NCBI RefSeq assembly: GCF_002933875.1
Contig: NZ_BFAV01000141.1
Location: forward strand, 62,001-126,000
Length of the DNA stretch: 64,000 bases
From: Desulfocucumis palustris
GTDB lineage: Bacteria; Bacillota; Desulfotomaculia; Desulfotomaculales; Desulfocucumaceae
Direction of reading: 5' to 3'
How positions within the stretch are numbered: the stretch's first letter is position 1; each line of letters opens with the position of its first letter. The position numbers and the translations under genes were made by a program. Positions 7,407 through 15,496 of this stretch are shown here, one piece after another. The notes below the pieces were generated by a model that was not told the origin of the DNA, made no database searches, and worked only from the letters and a program-made list of their open reading frames with translations.

Positions 7407-7520
7407 TTATTTTTTGTCGGCTCCATAATAACCGCCGTAAAACGGCATTGAAAATACCAGCAGAATCAGAATCAAAAACAGAATAAAGCTTCCGTCAAAA
7501 TAAGGATATCCGCCGCCCAT
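7407..7520 (-). CDS. YjcZ-like small membrane protein, 37 aa
   Basis: MGGGYPYFDGSFILFLILIL continues LVFSMPFYGGYYGADKK. It has one hydrophobic helix and Gly/Tyr-rich ends, typical of YjcZ-family sporulation microproteins that associate with the spore coat or membrane. AGGAGG lies seven bases before the ATG. Near-identical helices occur at 7568-7681 and 15035-15157. Confidence 0.8.
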   Translation of the reverse strand: MGGGYPYFDGSFILFLILILLVFSMPFYGGYYGADKK

Positions 7521-7567
7521 CAATTAAACCTCCTCATTTTGAAAATTTTTAAGACAAACCGGCTAAA

Positions 7568-7681
7568 TTATTTCTGGTCGGCACCGTAATAACCTCCGAA
7601 CGGCATTGAGAAAACCAGAAGAATAAGAATGAGGAAAATAATAAAGCTGCCCCCGCCATATCCACCAAATCCGTAGCCCAT
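7568..7681 (-). CDS. YjcZ-like small membrane protein, 37 aa (second copy)
   Basis: MGYGFGGYGGGSFIIFLILI continues LLVFSMPFGGYYGADQK. It is a tandem paralogue of the gene at 7407-7520 and shares the FLILILLVFSMPF core. AAAGGGGG precedes the ATG. Probably expressed in sporulation, like its relatives; no promoter was assigned. Confidence 0.8.
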   Translation of the reverse strand: MGYGFGGYGGGSFIIFLILILLVFSMPFGGYYGADQK

Positions 7682-7920
7682 TAATCCTGCCCCCTTTCAT
7701 AAAAAGGTTATCTACACTGCCAATATATTCATGAGTTGATAAAAGTGTTAACCACCGCCGATAAAAAACAAACCGGAAGCCCAAACTAATTTAGTTGGGA
7801 ATCACTTTTAATTTTTCCTAATTTTCAATATTATTTTTCTTGTGCAAATATTATCCACCCAACAGGAATCAACACGATTCGCCAAGAATGTATCCCGCAT
7901 ATAAAAAATGAGGTAAAACC

Positions 7921-8070
7921 ATGTCCAGCGCTGAATTATTTTTTGAAATTGAACGCCTCAGGGCGCATATGTATTCCCTGTCTGATTTTAACGCGGACTA
8001 TTCCGAGCTGTTAAAGGTAAGTCAGGAACTTGACCGGCTGATAATTTTATATTATAAAGCTCTCTCCTGA
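7921..8070 (+). CDS. Spo0E family aspartyl-phosphate phosphatase
   Basis: 49 residues containing the Spo0E-like signature SQELDRLI near the C-terminus and an N-terminal helix (IERLRAHMYSL). These two-helix proteins dephosphorylate Spo0A~P and delay sporulation. GAGGT lies upstream of the ATG. Length and motif fit the family well. Monocistronic as far as can be seen. Confidence 0.8.
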   Translation: MSSAELFFEIERLRAHMYSLSDFNADYSELLKVSQELDRLIILYYKALS

Positions 8071-8462
8071 ATTACCCGAAAACCGCCTCTGGCTTCCCGG
8101 TGCGTCACGCCTCCATATCAACGTTGAAGTGAGCATCTGCAACCGGGGCCCCTTTCCCGCACAAAAGCCGGCCGGGCCTAAAACCCGCCTGCCCACGGCA
8201 AATCCCCCCGCTCTTCATCTTCTTTCACCGGGATTATTAAAAACATTGCTAATTTTATGGACCGTACGGCCCCTTTTTCTAAAGGCGCACAAAGCATTCT
8301 CCCATATCACCCTGTCCGGCCGCGCCTTTTCCATATACTTATTCCGAGCCGTCCTAACATTTCCACCACCACAACACCATAAGTCCGGTGGTTTTTTTGT
8401 GTGTATCACAACCATTGTTAACATTTCATATAAAATATAAAAACAAAACCAGGAGGTTAACA
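8071..8462. other. Intergenic region
   Basis: About 390 bases without a supported gene. Contains one hairpin with a T-tract (8365-8397) and the promoter region of the tyrosinase-like gene. Confidence 0.45.
8365..8397 (+). terminator. Hairpin with T-tract
   Basis: ACCACC and GGTGGT arms with a 16-base loop, followed by six further T. It lies before the tyrosinase-like gene, so it may end an upstream transcript or attenuate this one. Confidence 0.4.
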
Positions 8463-8984
8463 ATGGCTAGACCCAGCCTAAATGATTTAAATGAAAATGA
8501 CAGGGCTTTGTTGGCGGAAGAAATTCAGAGATATGTCACACCGGATATAGTTGATATACACTGGAATGCAGTCCTGTCCGGCGCTCATAACGACCCGGCG
8601 ATGTTCTTAAGCTTTCACAGGGATTATATTAGCGGCTTGGAAAACTTTCTATCAGACCGGGGATACACTCAATTTGTGCCGCTACCGGCATGGAACCCCA
8701 AAAATCCAATTCCTGAGGAATTTAATATTCCCGACGCCGGACCGGGGAGGCTACAAAACCTAAACCCTGATATAAGTTTCTCGCCGGAGTTTGACCGGGA
8801 AAATTTAAATGCCTTTGGCACTGAGGAAGAACTGGGAGAAGCCCTTATGACCAGACACAACCTGGTTCACGCAAGAATTGGCGGCATAATGAACAGCATG
8901 CGGCTTGCACCGTTAGCCCCCATTTTTTGGCCCTTTCACGGTTTCATTGATGGCATATGGCAGGATTGGCAAGATCTGCAGTAA
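8463..8984 (+). CDS. Tyrosinase-like di-copper protein, short form
   Basis: 173 residues with both halves of the tyrosinase/hemocyanin copper motif. The CuA-like part has His33, His42 and His52 (SFHRDYISGLENFL); the CuB-like part has His132 and His136 (RHNLVHARIGG) and His159 (FWPFHGFID). Such enzymes oxidise phenols with a type 3 copper pair and O2. It is much shorter than usual bacterial tyrosinases and has no signal peptide. The ATG follows AGGAGG. Finding it in an apparent anaerobe is odd; a spore-coat or stress role, or a non-oxygen function, is possible. Copper loading is inferred, not shown. Confidence 0.7.
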   Translation: MARPSLNDLNENDRALLAEEIQRYVTPDIVDIHWNAVLSGAHNDPAMFLSFHRDYISGLENFLSDRGYTQFVPLPAWNPKNPIPEEFNIPDAGPGRLQNLNPDISFSPEFDRENLNAFGTEEELGEALMTRHNLVHARIGGIMNSMRLAPLAPIFWPFHGFIDGIWQDWQDLQ

Positions 8985-9111
8985 GAATATTTTTATGTTA
9001 ACCAAGAGGCTTATTCCTTTATTAATTTGGCGCATAGATAAAACCCATCACGACGATTAATATTTTATATATTACTGCTTCTTAAATGAATCGCATATGA
9101 TATAGTGTAGT

Positions 9112-9196
9112 GGGGAGTATCTCTCAACGGCTTGCCGGCGGTCTCCCCAATCATCATACGGGAATTCCGCCCCGGCAGCGGTTATTCCCAATATTT
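9112..9196 (+). ncRNA. Candidate structured leader RNA
   Basis: Before a 26-codon frame there is GGGGAG...CTCCCC closing a stem with an inner CGG-CTTG-CCG hairpin, followed by the segment TCATCATACGGGAATTCCG and a GC-rich arm. The GGGGAGUA opening recalls the yybP-ykoY (manganese) riboswitch, but the rest does not match the consensus I remember. Class unknown. Confidence 0.35.
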
Positions 9197-9208
9197 TGGA
9201 GGTGCAAT

Positions 9209-9289
9209 ATGTTTACAAAACACTGGATGCTCAGAGAAACAGCCCATTGTAAAGAAGGTTGCCTAATTCCGTCCCGGGCAAGACGTTAA
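9209..9289 (+). CDS. Possible 26-aa peptide
   Basis: Reads MFTKHWMLRETAHCKEGCLI and ends PSRARR. It has a very good ribosome binding site (TTGGAGGTG, six bases before ATG) and follows a structured leader. It could be a leader peptide or a small cysteine peptide; it may also be the truncated start of a lost gene. Confidence 0.35.
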   Translation: MFTKHWMLRETAHCKEGCLIPSRARR

Positions 9290-9414
9290 ACTGCCCAAAC
9301 AATATCGGTCAATGTTGTGGACCCGGCCCCTCACCGGAGCCCGGCAATATTTCCCCAACATTCCTTTTATATTTGAACGGTGGCTCTAAACTTAAATGAA
9401 TTATGTTATGAAGA

Positions 9415-9449
9415 TGCAAAAAATCGACCTCCGGGCAAAACCCCGGAGG
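9415..9449 (-). terminator. Terminator downstream of the tRNA remnant
   Basis: CCTCCGGG and CCCGGAGG arms; on the minus strand the stem is followed by TCGA and six T. Confidence 0.7.
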
Positions 9450-9461
9450 CCTTCTTGTTAT

Positions 9462-9514
9462 TGGAGCTGAAGATGGGATTCGAATTCACGCCGTCCGCAT
9501 TACCCTGGAGCGGT
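9462..9514 (-). pseudogene. Degenerate 3' half of tRNA-Thr (possible att duplicate)
   Basis: On the minus strand the segment from GTAATGCG through CCCATCTTCAGCTCCA matches the 3' half of the intact tRNA-Thr at 10818-10892, in the same orientation. Two T-stem pairs are lost and no 5' half is present. Such a partial tRNA copy is the usual mark of an element integrated at a tRNA gene. Confidence 0.65.
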
Positions 9515-9699
9515 TCGGGCCTTTGAAACATTCCCGATTATCATAGAAACTTTATTTGCCAATAGAAACCCCTCCCATATCTACAATATAGCATAGATAT
9601 TATACAATATATAATAGATTGGTCAACGCATTTATATATAAATTCTTTGACATGTCGTAGATTTTATTTATTATATATAGAAGGGGGAGGTGTAATGTC

Positions 9700-9930
9700 A
9701 TGCCATTTTCATTTAACCCACTTTGGAAGATGCTTATAGATAAGGGAATGACCAAAGAGAAACTTAGGATTGCCTTAGGGTTATCACCTTCAACAATTGC
9801 TAAAATGGGACGGGGCGAATATGTTTCTCTTGAAGTAATAGAAAAAATATGTCGACATTTTGACTGCCAGCCCGGAGACTTGTTTGAATATATCAATGAG
9901 GAGGCTCCCGCCAATGCAACGCAGGTTTAA
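9700..9930 (+). CDS. XRE-family helix-turn-helix regulator, 76 aa
   Basis: A Cro/CI-type HTH of the short YozG kind: WKMLIDKGMTKEKLRIALGL, then a recognition helix at LSPSTIAKMGRGEYVSLEVI and a closing CRHFDCQPGDLFEY. AGGGGGAGG lies nine bases before the ATG. Its end overlaps the hicB start by 17 bases, so it was probably co-translated with that module and may have been its repressor. It lies in the small island next to tRNA-Thr. The gene itself looks intact. Confidence 0.8.
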   Translation: MPFSFNPLWKMLIDKGMTKEKLRIALGLSPSTIAKMGRGEYVSLEVIEKICRHFDCQPGDLFEYINEEAPANATQV

Positions 9931-10141
9931 GGTTGTTCTGGATAAAAACGAAAGCGGAGGGTTTACGGTAACGGTTCCGGCTTTGCCAGGTTGTATCACC
10001 CAGGGGAGAAATAGAGAATAAGCTTTAGAACGTGTCCGGGAAGCAATTGAGGGCTTCTTAGAGGCATTAGAAATTGAAGGGCTACCTATTCCTGAGGGCG
10101 ATGTGGATATTGAAGAAGTCCAGGTAAGTTATGGATTATGA
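9914..10141 (+). pseudogene. hicB: hicB antitoxin pseudogene (in-frame stop)
   Basis: Translates as MQRRFKVVLDKNESGGFTVT then VPALPGCITQGRNRE, a TAA at 10019-10021, then ALERVREAIEGFLEALE and IEGLPIP. The HicB pattern (GGFxVxVPxLPGCxTxGxxxEEALxxxxEAI) is clear on both sides, so a Glu codon has probably become TAA. The 35-residue product would lack most of the antitoxin. It overlaps the hicA start by ATGA. Confidence 0.8.
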
Positions 10142-10361
10142 CAAGGTTACCAAGAGTTTACGGTAAAGATGTGGTCAATGCCCTTAAACGGGTGGGTTTA
10201 AATTATCTCATATAAGGGGTAGCCATCATTATTTACGCCGCCCTGGAAGCAGCCTTGTCAGTGTCCCGGTTCATGCCGGTGAAATGATTGACCAAAAAAC
10301 CCTTAAATCTATTTTGGACCAAGCCGGCCTTACCGTTCAGGAATTAATTGAATTGCTCTAA
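10138..10361 (+). pseudogene. hicA: hicA toxin pseudogene (frameshift)
   Basis: Starts MTRLPRVYGKDVVNALKRVG, then a one-base deletion near GGGTTTAAATT shifts the frame. The rest reads KLSHIRGSHHYLRRPG and SLVSVPVHAGEMIDQKTLKS ILDQAGLTVQELIELL in the next frame. The HicA RNase core (G-S-H-H) is recognisable, but no full protein can be made. Total length 224 bases is not a multiple of three. Confidence 0.8.
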
Positions 10362-10817
10362 GCCCCGCTCCACCCCGGCCACAGTGCCGCTTCGCTTCTA
10401 CTGTCCCCCAATAATGACATTAACAATAATCTTTGTTTCACTCTTAACCGCCAATTGGAGGATATAATTGTGTATCTTTAATCACTGAAAAAATTCTGCA
10501 CCGGGTATTTGTAGCAATAGGTTCCTATACCTCCTCGGCCCCGACCGGCGAAGGTGGAACTTCAGCCATCGGCCATGTTCAGCAAAGCGGACCAGGGATG
10601 ATAATAACATTGTTGGTGTCTAGCTGGCCGGGTACATAGCCCCAGGCAGCAGGAAAAGGGCAGGCTTAACAACCTGTTTTTTGTTTTTGTTGGGTACTGT
10701 CTTATATTTTGGGGTATGGTTTTGATGGGATTCACACCAAATTCACACCTTTTTCGCCGGTGTTCTACCGCAAATAGTAAAGCCAGCATCCCAATCCCTT
10801 GGGAATACTGGCTTTCT
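10362..10817. other. Remainder of the tRNA-adjacent island
   Basis: About 455 bases with no supported gene; no integrase could be recognised. Contains a long imperfect hairpin (10780-10816: AAAGCCAG/CTGGCTTT with inner CCCAA/TTGGG) directly 3' of tRNA-Thr, a likely tRNA terminator. Confidence 0.45.
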
Positions 10818-10892
10818 TGGAGCTGGAGATGGGATTTGAACCCACGACCTGCGCATTACGAGTGCGCTGCTCTACCCCTGAGCCACTCCAGC
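10818..10892 (-). tRNA. tRNA-Thr (anticodon CGT)
   Basis: Cloverleaf on the minus strand: acceptor GCTGGAG/CTCCAGC, D-arm GCTCAGGGGTAGAGC, anticodon stem GCGCA/TGCGC with loop CTCGTAA, T-arm GTGGG-TTCAAAT-CCCAT, and encoded CCA. The anticodon CGT reads ACG. Confidence 0.93.
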
Positions 10893-11069
10893 TTATATTT
10901 ATCGGATCTTCCTTACCGTTACCCTGGCTTTGACGCATATCTATGTTAAGGTATTTTGCCACCGTTGTCAAGACGGGTACAGGCACCGGAACACGCCGGC
11001 GTAGAAAACCGTAGCCTTTTCCATCCGGCACTAATATTAGTATATGTACATAAAATATTAAAAACAACA

Positions 11070-11092
11070 AAAAAGCCCTTTAAGGGGCTTTA
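11070..11092 (-). terminator. Terminator of the gene at 11099
   Basis: AAAGCCCC/GGGCTTT stem just past the stop codon; on the minus strand it is followed by a T-rich run. Confidence 0.75.
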
Positions 11093-11098
11093 GTTAAA

Positions 11099-11407
11099 TT
11101 ATTGCAGGACAGCGTATATTGCCTTCTCGTTTGGCTCGTATTTAGCTTCAAACTTTCCTTTTTTGGTGATGCCGAAATGATTAAAAAATCCCTTGCCAAA
11201 CACTTTTGTTTTCTTCATTTCAATTCCGCCTTCAGCCACAGCCTGAATCCTTATCGTATGAGTATCCCGGTCAAAAGCCAGCTCTATTCTGTTGCTGTCG
11301 AGTCTTTGCCTGGCCACGTTATTTAACACTATTGATGATTTGGAAATGGAAACCACCGGCACCCTTTCCATTCTTTCTCCACGGGGTTTATATACTTCAA
11401 ATGCCAC
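11099..11407 (-). CDS. Hypothetical protein, 102 aa
   Basis: No family recognised. The N-terminal part (YKPRGERMERVPVVSISKSS) and the middle (RIELAFDRDTHTIRIQAV) suggest a small beta-rich DNA- or ligand-binding fold, and the tail is basic (MKKTKVFGKGFFNHFGITKK). The GTG at 11407 is preferred because AAAGGAGG lies eight bases upstream. It has its own terminator and is divergent from the YiiX-like gene. Confidence 0.65.
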   Translation of the reverse strand: MAFEVYKPRGERMERVPVVSISKSSIVLNNVARQRLDSNRIELAFDRDTHTIRIQAVAEGGIEMKKTKVFGKGFFNHFGITKKGKFEAKYEPNEKAIYAVLQ

Positions 11408-11523
11408 AGAATGCACCTCCTTTTACAAATATTATTACCACATCACCATAATTAACATACGCTCCCGAAAACATTTTTATTCGCAAATATTCATTTTTGT
11501 ATTAAGTAACGGGGGTTAAAACT

Positions 11524-12102
11524 ATGACTTTCCAGTACCAGTACGGTGACGTTATTCTGGCGCACGGTGATAATATATTTTCTGAAGCCATTCAAAATTT
11601 CACCGGCAGTTTTTATTCTCATGCGGCCATGTGCGTTAACAATGGAAAGGTTATTGAAATGCTGCATGACGGCTTTAATTATAACAATAACGGCTACATT
11701 AACGGTGCCAGAGCTTTCATGGTTATCCGGCACCGGCGCCTCTACTATTCTCCGTACCCGGAAATTCAAAGATTAATTATAAAAATGCGGAATTACGTTG
11801 AATTTTTAAGAAAAAACCCGCCCAAATATGATTATTTTGAAATCATCAGGCAGGCAGTCGAGCTATTGAAATCTAAGGGGAATGTTTTTTTTAGAAACGG
11901 GGAGGATTTTAGCGTCAGCGAACTGATGGAAACCGGCAGAAGGCTGATTTGCTCGGCTTTAATCGACTCGGTTTATGAAAAAACCGGCATTGACCTTTTT
12001 CCAGGCCGGGAGCCTTACAGCATAACCCCGGCCGACATAGCGGAGCTGGCCTATGGGCCCAACTCCGTATTCATCGTAATCCAGCGTTATATGCCCAGGT
12101 AA
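11524..12102 (+). CDS. YiiX-like permuted NlpC/P60 cysteine hydrolase
   Basis: 192 residues of the YiiX/YebB (circularly permuted papain-like) group. Family marks are GDVILAHGDNIFSEAIQNFT, His33 in SHAAM, Glu45, and Cys143 in RRLICSALIDSVYEKTG. Members are thought to cleave amide or ester bonds in peptidoglycan fragments or lipids; the substrate here is unknown. No signal peptide, so it is probably cytoplasmic. GGGGGTTAAAACT precedes the ATG. It is flanked by a divergent gene and the convergent ogt. Confidence 0.75.
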   Translation: MTFQYQYGDVILAHGDNIFSEAIQNFTGSFYSHAAMCVNNGKVIEMLHDGFNYNNNGYINGARAFMVIRHRRLYYSPYPEIQRLIIKMRNYVEFLRKNPPKYDYFEIIRQAVELLKSKGNVFFRNGEDFSVSELMETGRRLICSALIDSVYEKTGIDLFPGREPYSITPADIAELAYGPNSVFIVIQRYMPR

Positions 12103-12126
12103 ATCCGGGGATTTATTTATGATGAG

Positions 12127-12669
12127 TTAATATTTAAACCTCTCTATTGCCAGTAGCCTTTGCTTCCACTCAAGACCGCCTCCAAAACCTCCCAGGGTGC
12201 GGTCATTTCTGATTACCCTGTGGCAGGGCACCACCAACAATATTTTATTGGAGCCCAGAGCCCCGCCCACCGCCCTGGCCCCCCCGGGAGTACCGGCCAG
12301 AATCGCCGTCTCCCCGTAGGATCTGACCTCCCCCCAGGGTATCTCCTTTACCAGGGATAAAATCCTTTTTCTGAAGGGCGTGCAGTAACTCCAATCCACC
12401 GGGAGGGTAAACTCCGTGGGCTCACCGGAAAAATACCGCTCCATTTCCAGCTTAATTCTCTTTGCCAATCCGTCATCCTCCGCCTCTTTTATATCGCGGG
12501 GAATTTTGTGGCAAAGCTCCAGCAGTTCCGCGTCAAGCTTGCCATGGGCGCCGGCAATTGTCTCCTCCGGCAAAGTCAAAGCAACCAGCCCTTTCTCCGT
12601 CCAGGCCGCCCCCATGAATCCGGCGCGGGTTTCGATATAGGCCTTCTCCATACTGTTAATAACAATCAC
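12127..12669 (-). CDS. ogt: Methylated-DNA--protein-cysteine methyltransferase
   Basis: 180 residues. It removes O6-methyl groups from guanine by transfer to its own Cys149 in the PCHRVI motif; the C-terminal GGFGGGLEWKQRLLAIE is also typical. The preceding helix-turn-helix region (PWGEVRSYGETAILAGTPGG) binds DNA. The start is uncertain: the GTG at 12669 has GAGG immediately adjacent, while an ATG at 12651 lacks a clear site. It lies 26 bases after the EamA gene on the same strand, so the two may be one operon. Confidence 0.9.
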   Translation of the reverse strand: MIVINSMEKAYIETRAGFMGAAWTEKGLVALTLPEETIAGAHGKLDAELLELCHKIPRDIKEAEDDGLAKRIKLEMERYFSGEPTEFTLPVDWSYCTPFRKRILSLVKEIPWGEVRSYGETAILAGTPGGARAVGGALGSNKILLVVPCHRVIRNDRTLGGFGGGLEWKQRLLAIERFKY

Positions 12670-12695
12670 CCTCTTTTTTGGATTAACTTTTTTAG

Positions 12696-13595
12696 CTACC
12701 GGGAAGCCCCGGACGTACTGCTGATAAACAGCGCCAGTCCCAATAATATGGACAGCCCGCCAATCAGTTGCAGCATTCCTGGAACCTGGCCGAAAATGAA
12801 GAAGGCCAGTATGGTGGCGCCCACCGGCTCACCCAATATACTCACCGAAACAACCGCTGCTTTAACATAGCGCAGCGCCCAGTTAAACACCGTATGGCCC
12901 ATTATGGTGGGAATCAGGGCCAGGGCCGCAAACCACAACCAGGTCATGGCCGGATAGGGGCCCAGGGGGTCACTATAAACAGCCGCGTTCCCCAAAAACA
13001 GTAAGGCGGCAGTTGCCGTGTAAACAACATATACGTATGGAATCAATTCCAGCCGGTTGCGCAACCCGCGGCCAATAAGCACATAACCGGCTACAAAAAA
13101 CCCCCCGGCAAAGGCCAGCAAATCTCCCAGAAGGGCTTTCCCGCCAATCTGAAAGTCACCTATACCTATAAGCAGGCTTCCGGCCAGTGCCAGCACCGCT
13201 CCTCCGGCCCCCCGGGGAGCTATTTTTTCTCCATAAAACAGATAACCTCCGCTAATAACGAATAAAGGCTGAAGGGTAACCAGCACAGTTGAACTGGCTA
13301 TGGAAGTATAGTTAAGGGAGGTAATCCAAAAGGAGAAATGCAAGGCCAGAAATACTCCGGCCAGACAGGCCAGCCCCAAATCCCCGCCTTTCATCTCTTT
13401 AATTTGCCTGATCCCGTTTTTTACGACAAAAGGAGTTAGTATCAGCACCGTAAACAACATGCGGTAAAAGGCGATAATTAGCGGTGGCGCGTCGGCAAGC
13501 TTGGTGAATATGGAAGAAAAGGCAGCCGCCAGCACCCCTGCCAGAATTGCCGCATAAGGGTTCACAGGAGGCCTGTTCAGGTCTGTATCATGCAT
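12696..13595 (-). CDS. EamA family DMT-type metabolite exporter
   Basis: 299 residues with about ten hydrophobic segments arranged as two EamA repeats (each ending in a GEKxxxxGxxGxxLxxxGxx-like block). This fits drug/metabolite transporters that export amino acids or similar solutes. The substrate cannot be told. The start lacks a strong Shine-Dalgarno. It is upstream of ogt on the same strand with a short gap. No sign of damage. Confidence 0.85.
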   Translation of the reverse strand: MHDTDLNRPPVNPYAAILAGVLAAAFSSIFTKLADAPPLIIAFYRMLFTVLILTPFVVKNGIRQIKEMKGGDLGLACLAGVFLALHFSFWITSLNYTSIASSTVLVTLQPLFVISGGYLFYGEKIAPRGAGGAVLALAGSLLIGIGDFQIGGKALLGDLLAFAGGFFVAGYVLIGRGLRNRLELIPYVYVVYTATAALLFLGNAAVYSDPLGPYPAMTWLWFAALALIPTIMGHTVFNWALRYVKAAVVSVSILGEPVGATILAFFIFGQVPGMLQLIGGLSILLGLALFISSTSGASR

Positions 13596-13837
13596 TTTTA
13601 GTCAACAGGTCAATTTACTAAAACCGGATTATTACCAAAAAGGGCAAAAATTTAAAAAAATATCTACGCGGGTGTTTGCTTAATTTTAGAATAAGGTCCG
13701 GTCATATAACCTGTCCGCATGCTCCCTCCATTCTGAAATAGGTTTATAATTCCATGGCGGTTTTACCCCCGCCTCATAAAGATGAAATGTGCCGGGGAGC
13801 GCGCAAGGCGCAGGGCATGGGTCTCCTGCGCAAGAAT

Positions 13838-14761
13838 TTAAATACTGAACAGTTCGGTGGAAAGATATCTTTCCCCTGTGTCGGGCAGCAGGGTCACAAT
13901 CATTTTGCCCGCATTTTCGCTGCGGCGGGCCAACTGCAGGGCGGCGAAGGCCGCTGCCCCGGACGATATACCCACCAGCAGCCCCTCTTCCCGGGCTAGT
14001 CTGCGGGCAGAGCCCATGGCCTCAAAACCCCGTACCTTAATTATTTCGTCAATAATATTTGTTTTCAATATTTCCGGCACAAATCCGGCCCCTATACCCT
14101 GGATGGGGTGAGATCCGGGCTGCCCTCCGGACAGCACAGGTGAATCGGACGGCTCCACGGCCACAACCCGCACACCCGGCTTGCGGTTTTTTAAAAATTC
14201 ACCCACTCCTGTTATGGTCCCGCCGGTTCCGACCCCGGCAACAAAAATGTCCACCAGCCCGTCCGTGTCCTCCCAAATTTCCGGTGCCGTGGCCAGATAA
14301 TGGGCCTCCGGATTGGCGGGGTTGGAAAACTGCCCGGGAATAAAAGATTTGGGCAAAGCGGCCGCAAGCTCCTCGGCTTTCTTAATGGCCCCCCTCATTC
14401 CCTCCAGCCCCGGGGTCAATACCACCTCCGCGCCGTAAGACTTCAATAGTTTTATTCTTTCCACGCTCATCGTATCCGGCATGGTAAGAATTATCCTGTA
14501 GCCCCTGGAAGCGCAGACCATGGCCAGCCCAATTCCCGTGTTGCCGCTGGTGGGCTCTATAATCACCGTATCCCGCCGCACCAGCCCCTTCTCCTCGGCC
14601 CGGAGTATCATATTGCAGCCAATTCTATCCTTGACACTGCCGCCCGGGTTAAAATATTCCAGTTTGGCCGCAATCACGGCGCCGGCATCCCCGGCAAAAT
14701 TATCAAGTCTTAATAATGGCGTTCCGCCCACCAGCTCCGTTACATGCTTATAGATTCTCAT
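13838..14761 (-). CDS. cysK: Cysteine synthase A
   Basis: PLP enzyme converting O-acetylserine and sulfide to cysteine. Lys44 in GGSVKDR binds [15 protein letters not shown] binds the substrate; VGTGGTITG and SSGAAAFAA bind the cofactor phosphate. About 307 residues is the usual length. The ATG at 14761 has AGAGG six bases upstream; an earlier in-frame TTG is less well placed. It stands alone, with no serine acetyltransferase next to it. No T-box or S-box leader was found upstream. Confidence 0.93.
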   Translation of the reverse strand: MRIYKHVTELVGGTPLLRLDNFAGDAGAVIAAKLEYFNPGGSVKDRIGCNMILRAEEKGLVRRDTVIIEPTSGNTGIGLAMVCASRGYRIILTMPDTMSVERIKLLKSYGAEVVLTPGLEGMRGAIKKAEELAAALPKSFIPGQFSNPANPEAHYLATAPEIWEDTDGLVDIFVAGVGTGGTITGVGEFLKNRKPGVRVVAVEPSDSPVLSGGQPGSHPIQGIGAGFVPEILKTNIIDEIIKVRGFEAMGSARRLAREEGLLVGISSGAAAFAALQLARRSENAGKMIVTLLPDTGERYLSTELFSI

Positions 14762-15034
14762 GGTCAACCTCTTTCAAAAAATGATTTATGTTTATTTAAC
14801 TCATCTCAGTATTCCACAGAACAAAAAAGCCAGTCAAGTCATCCCTCTTGAAAAATGATAAGAAAATTGGAGCTTGATCAGGCCTGAAACCTCAGACTTC
14901 CCGGTTGCCACAAAGGGAGCGCGGGCACCTGCGGCACATATGGTTCCCATATAAATTAATTTATGGTAAAAGGAACCTTCTTTATATATCCACCATACTA
15001 TACTAAGGCAACAAAATAAAAGGAGGTTTTTTAT

Positions 15035-15157
15035 ATGGGTTTCGGTTTTGGCGGTGAATACGGAGGCGGCGGATTCGGAGGCAGCTCTATTCTTTTCCTG
15101 ATCTTGATTCTCCTGGTCTTTTCAATGCCTTTTGGCGGAGGCTACTATAAAAAGTAA
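15035..15157 (+). CDS. YjcZ-like small membrane protein, 40 aa (third copy)
   Basis: MGFGFGGEYGGGGFGGSSIL continues FLILILLVFSMPFGGGYYKK. The helix is the same as in the pair at 7407 and 7568, with a longer Gly-rich front. AAAAGGAGG precedes the ATG. A strong terminator follows, so it is a single-gene unit. Confidence 0.8.
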   Translation: MGFGFGGEYGGGGFGGSSILFLILILLVFSMPFGGGYYKK

Positions 15158-15187
15158 ATAAAAGCCCCTGGAGTAGGAGTAGTTCAA

Positions 15188-15206
15188 ACCCCCTCCGGGG
15201 GTTTTT
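15188..15206 (+). terminator. Rho-independent terminator of the YjcZ-like gene
   Basis: ACCCCC-TCC-GGGGGT followed by a T-run, about 30 bases after the stop. Confidence 0.8.
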
Positions 15207-15496
15207 AATTTTATCTCTCCCAATCAACCAGCCACGACATCCAACTCTTAGGGTGGCACTGGGGCCGTCGTTTTTCGCTGGAATCGACGGTTTGTTATAT
15301 TTGTTCCTTCTGCTGACATATTTGGCTTTTGTACTTTTGATGACAGCTTGGAGTTTGGTGGAACTCATGTGATTCATCTGAAAAGAATTCAGCGACATTA
15401 GGCAGTAGGGGGTGGTGTTCTGTTAGAGGCAAAGAAAAAACCTGCTCCTGGAGCAGAGTTTTATTTAACTTCTATCCATTAAACCTTCATAAGCAA
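15207..15496. other. Non-coding stretch
   Basis: Nearly 300 bases between the YjcZ-like terminator and ywgA. Frames here have no ribosome binding site and no family likeness. Nothing else is seen. Confidence 0.4.

Noticed and set aside
10716-10949. Plus-strand frame of 77 codons with a WDLNPRPAHYECAALPLSHS-like translation
   Set aside because: This is the antisense of tRNA-Thr, a well-known false frame.
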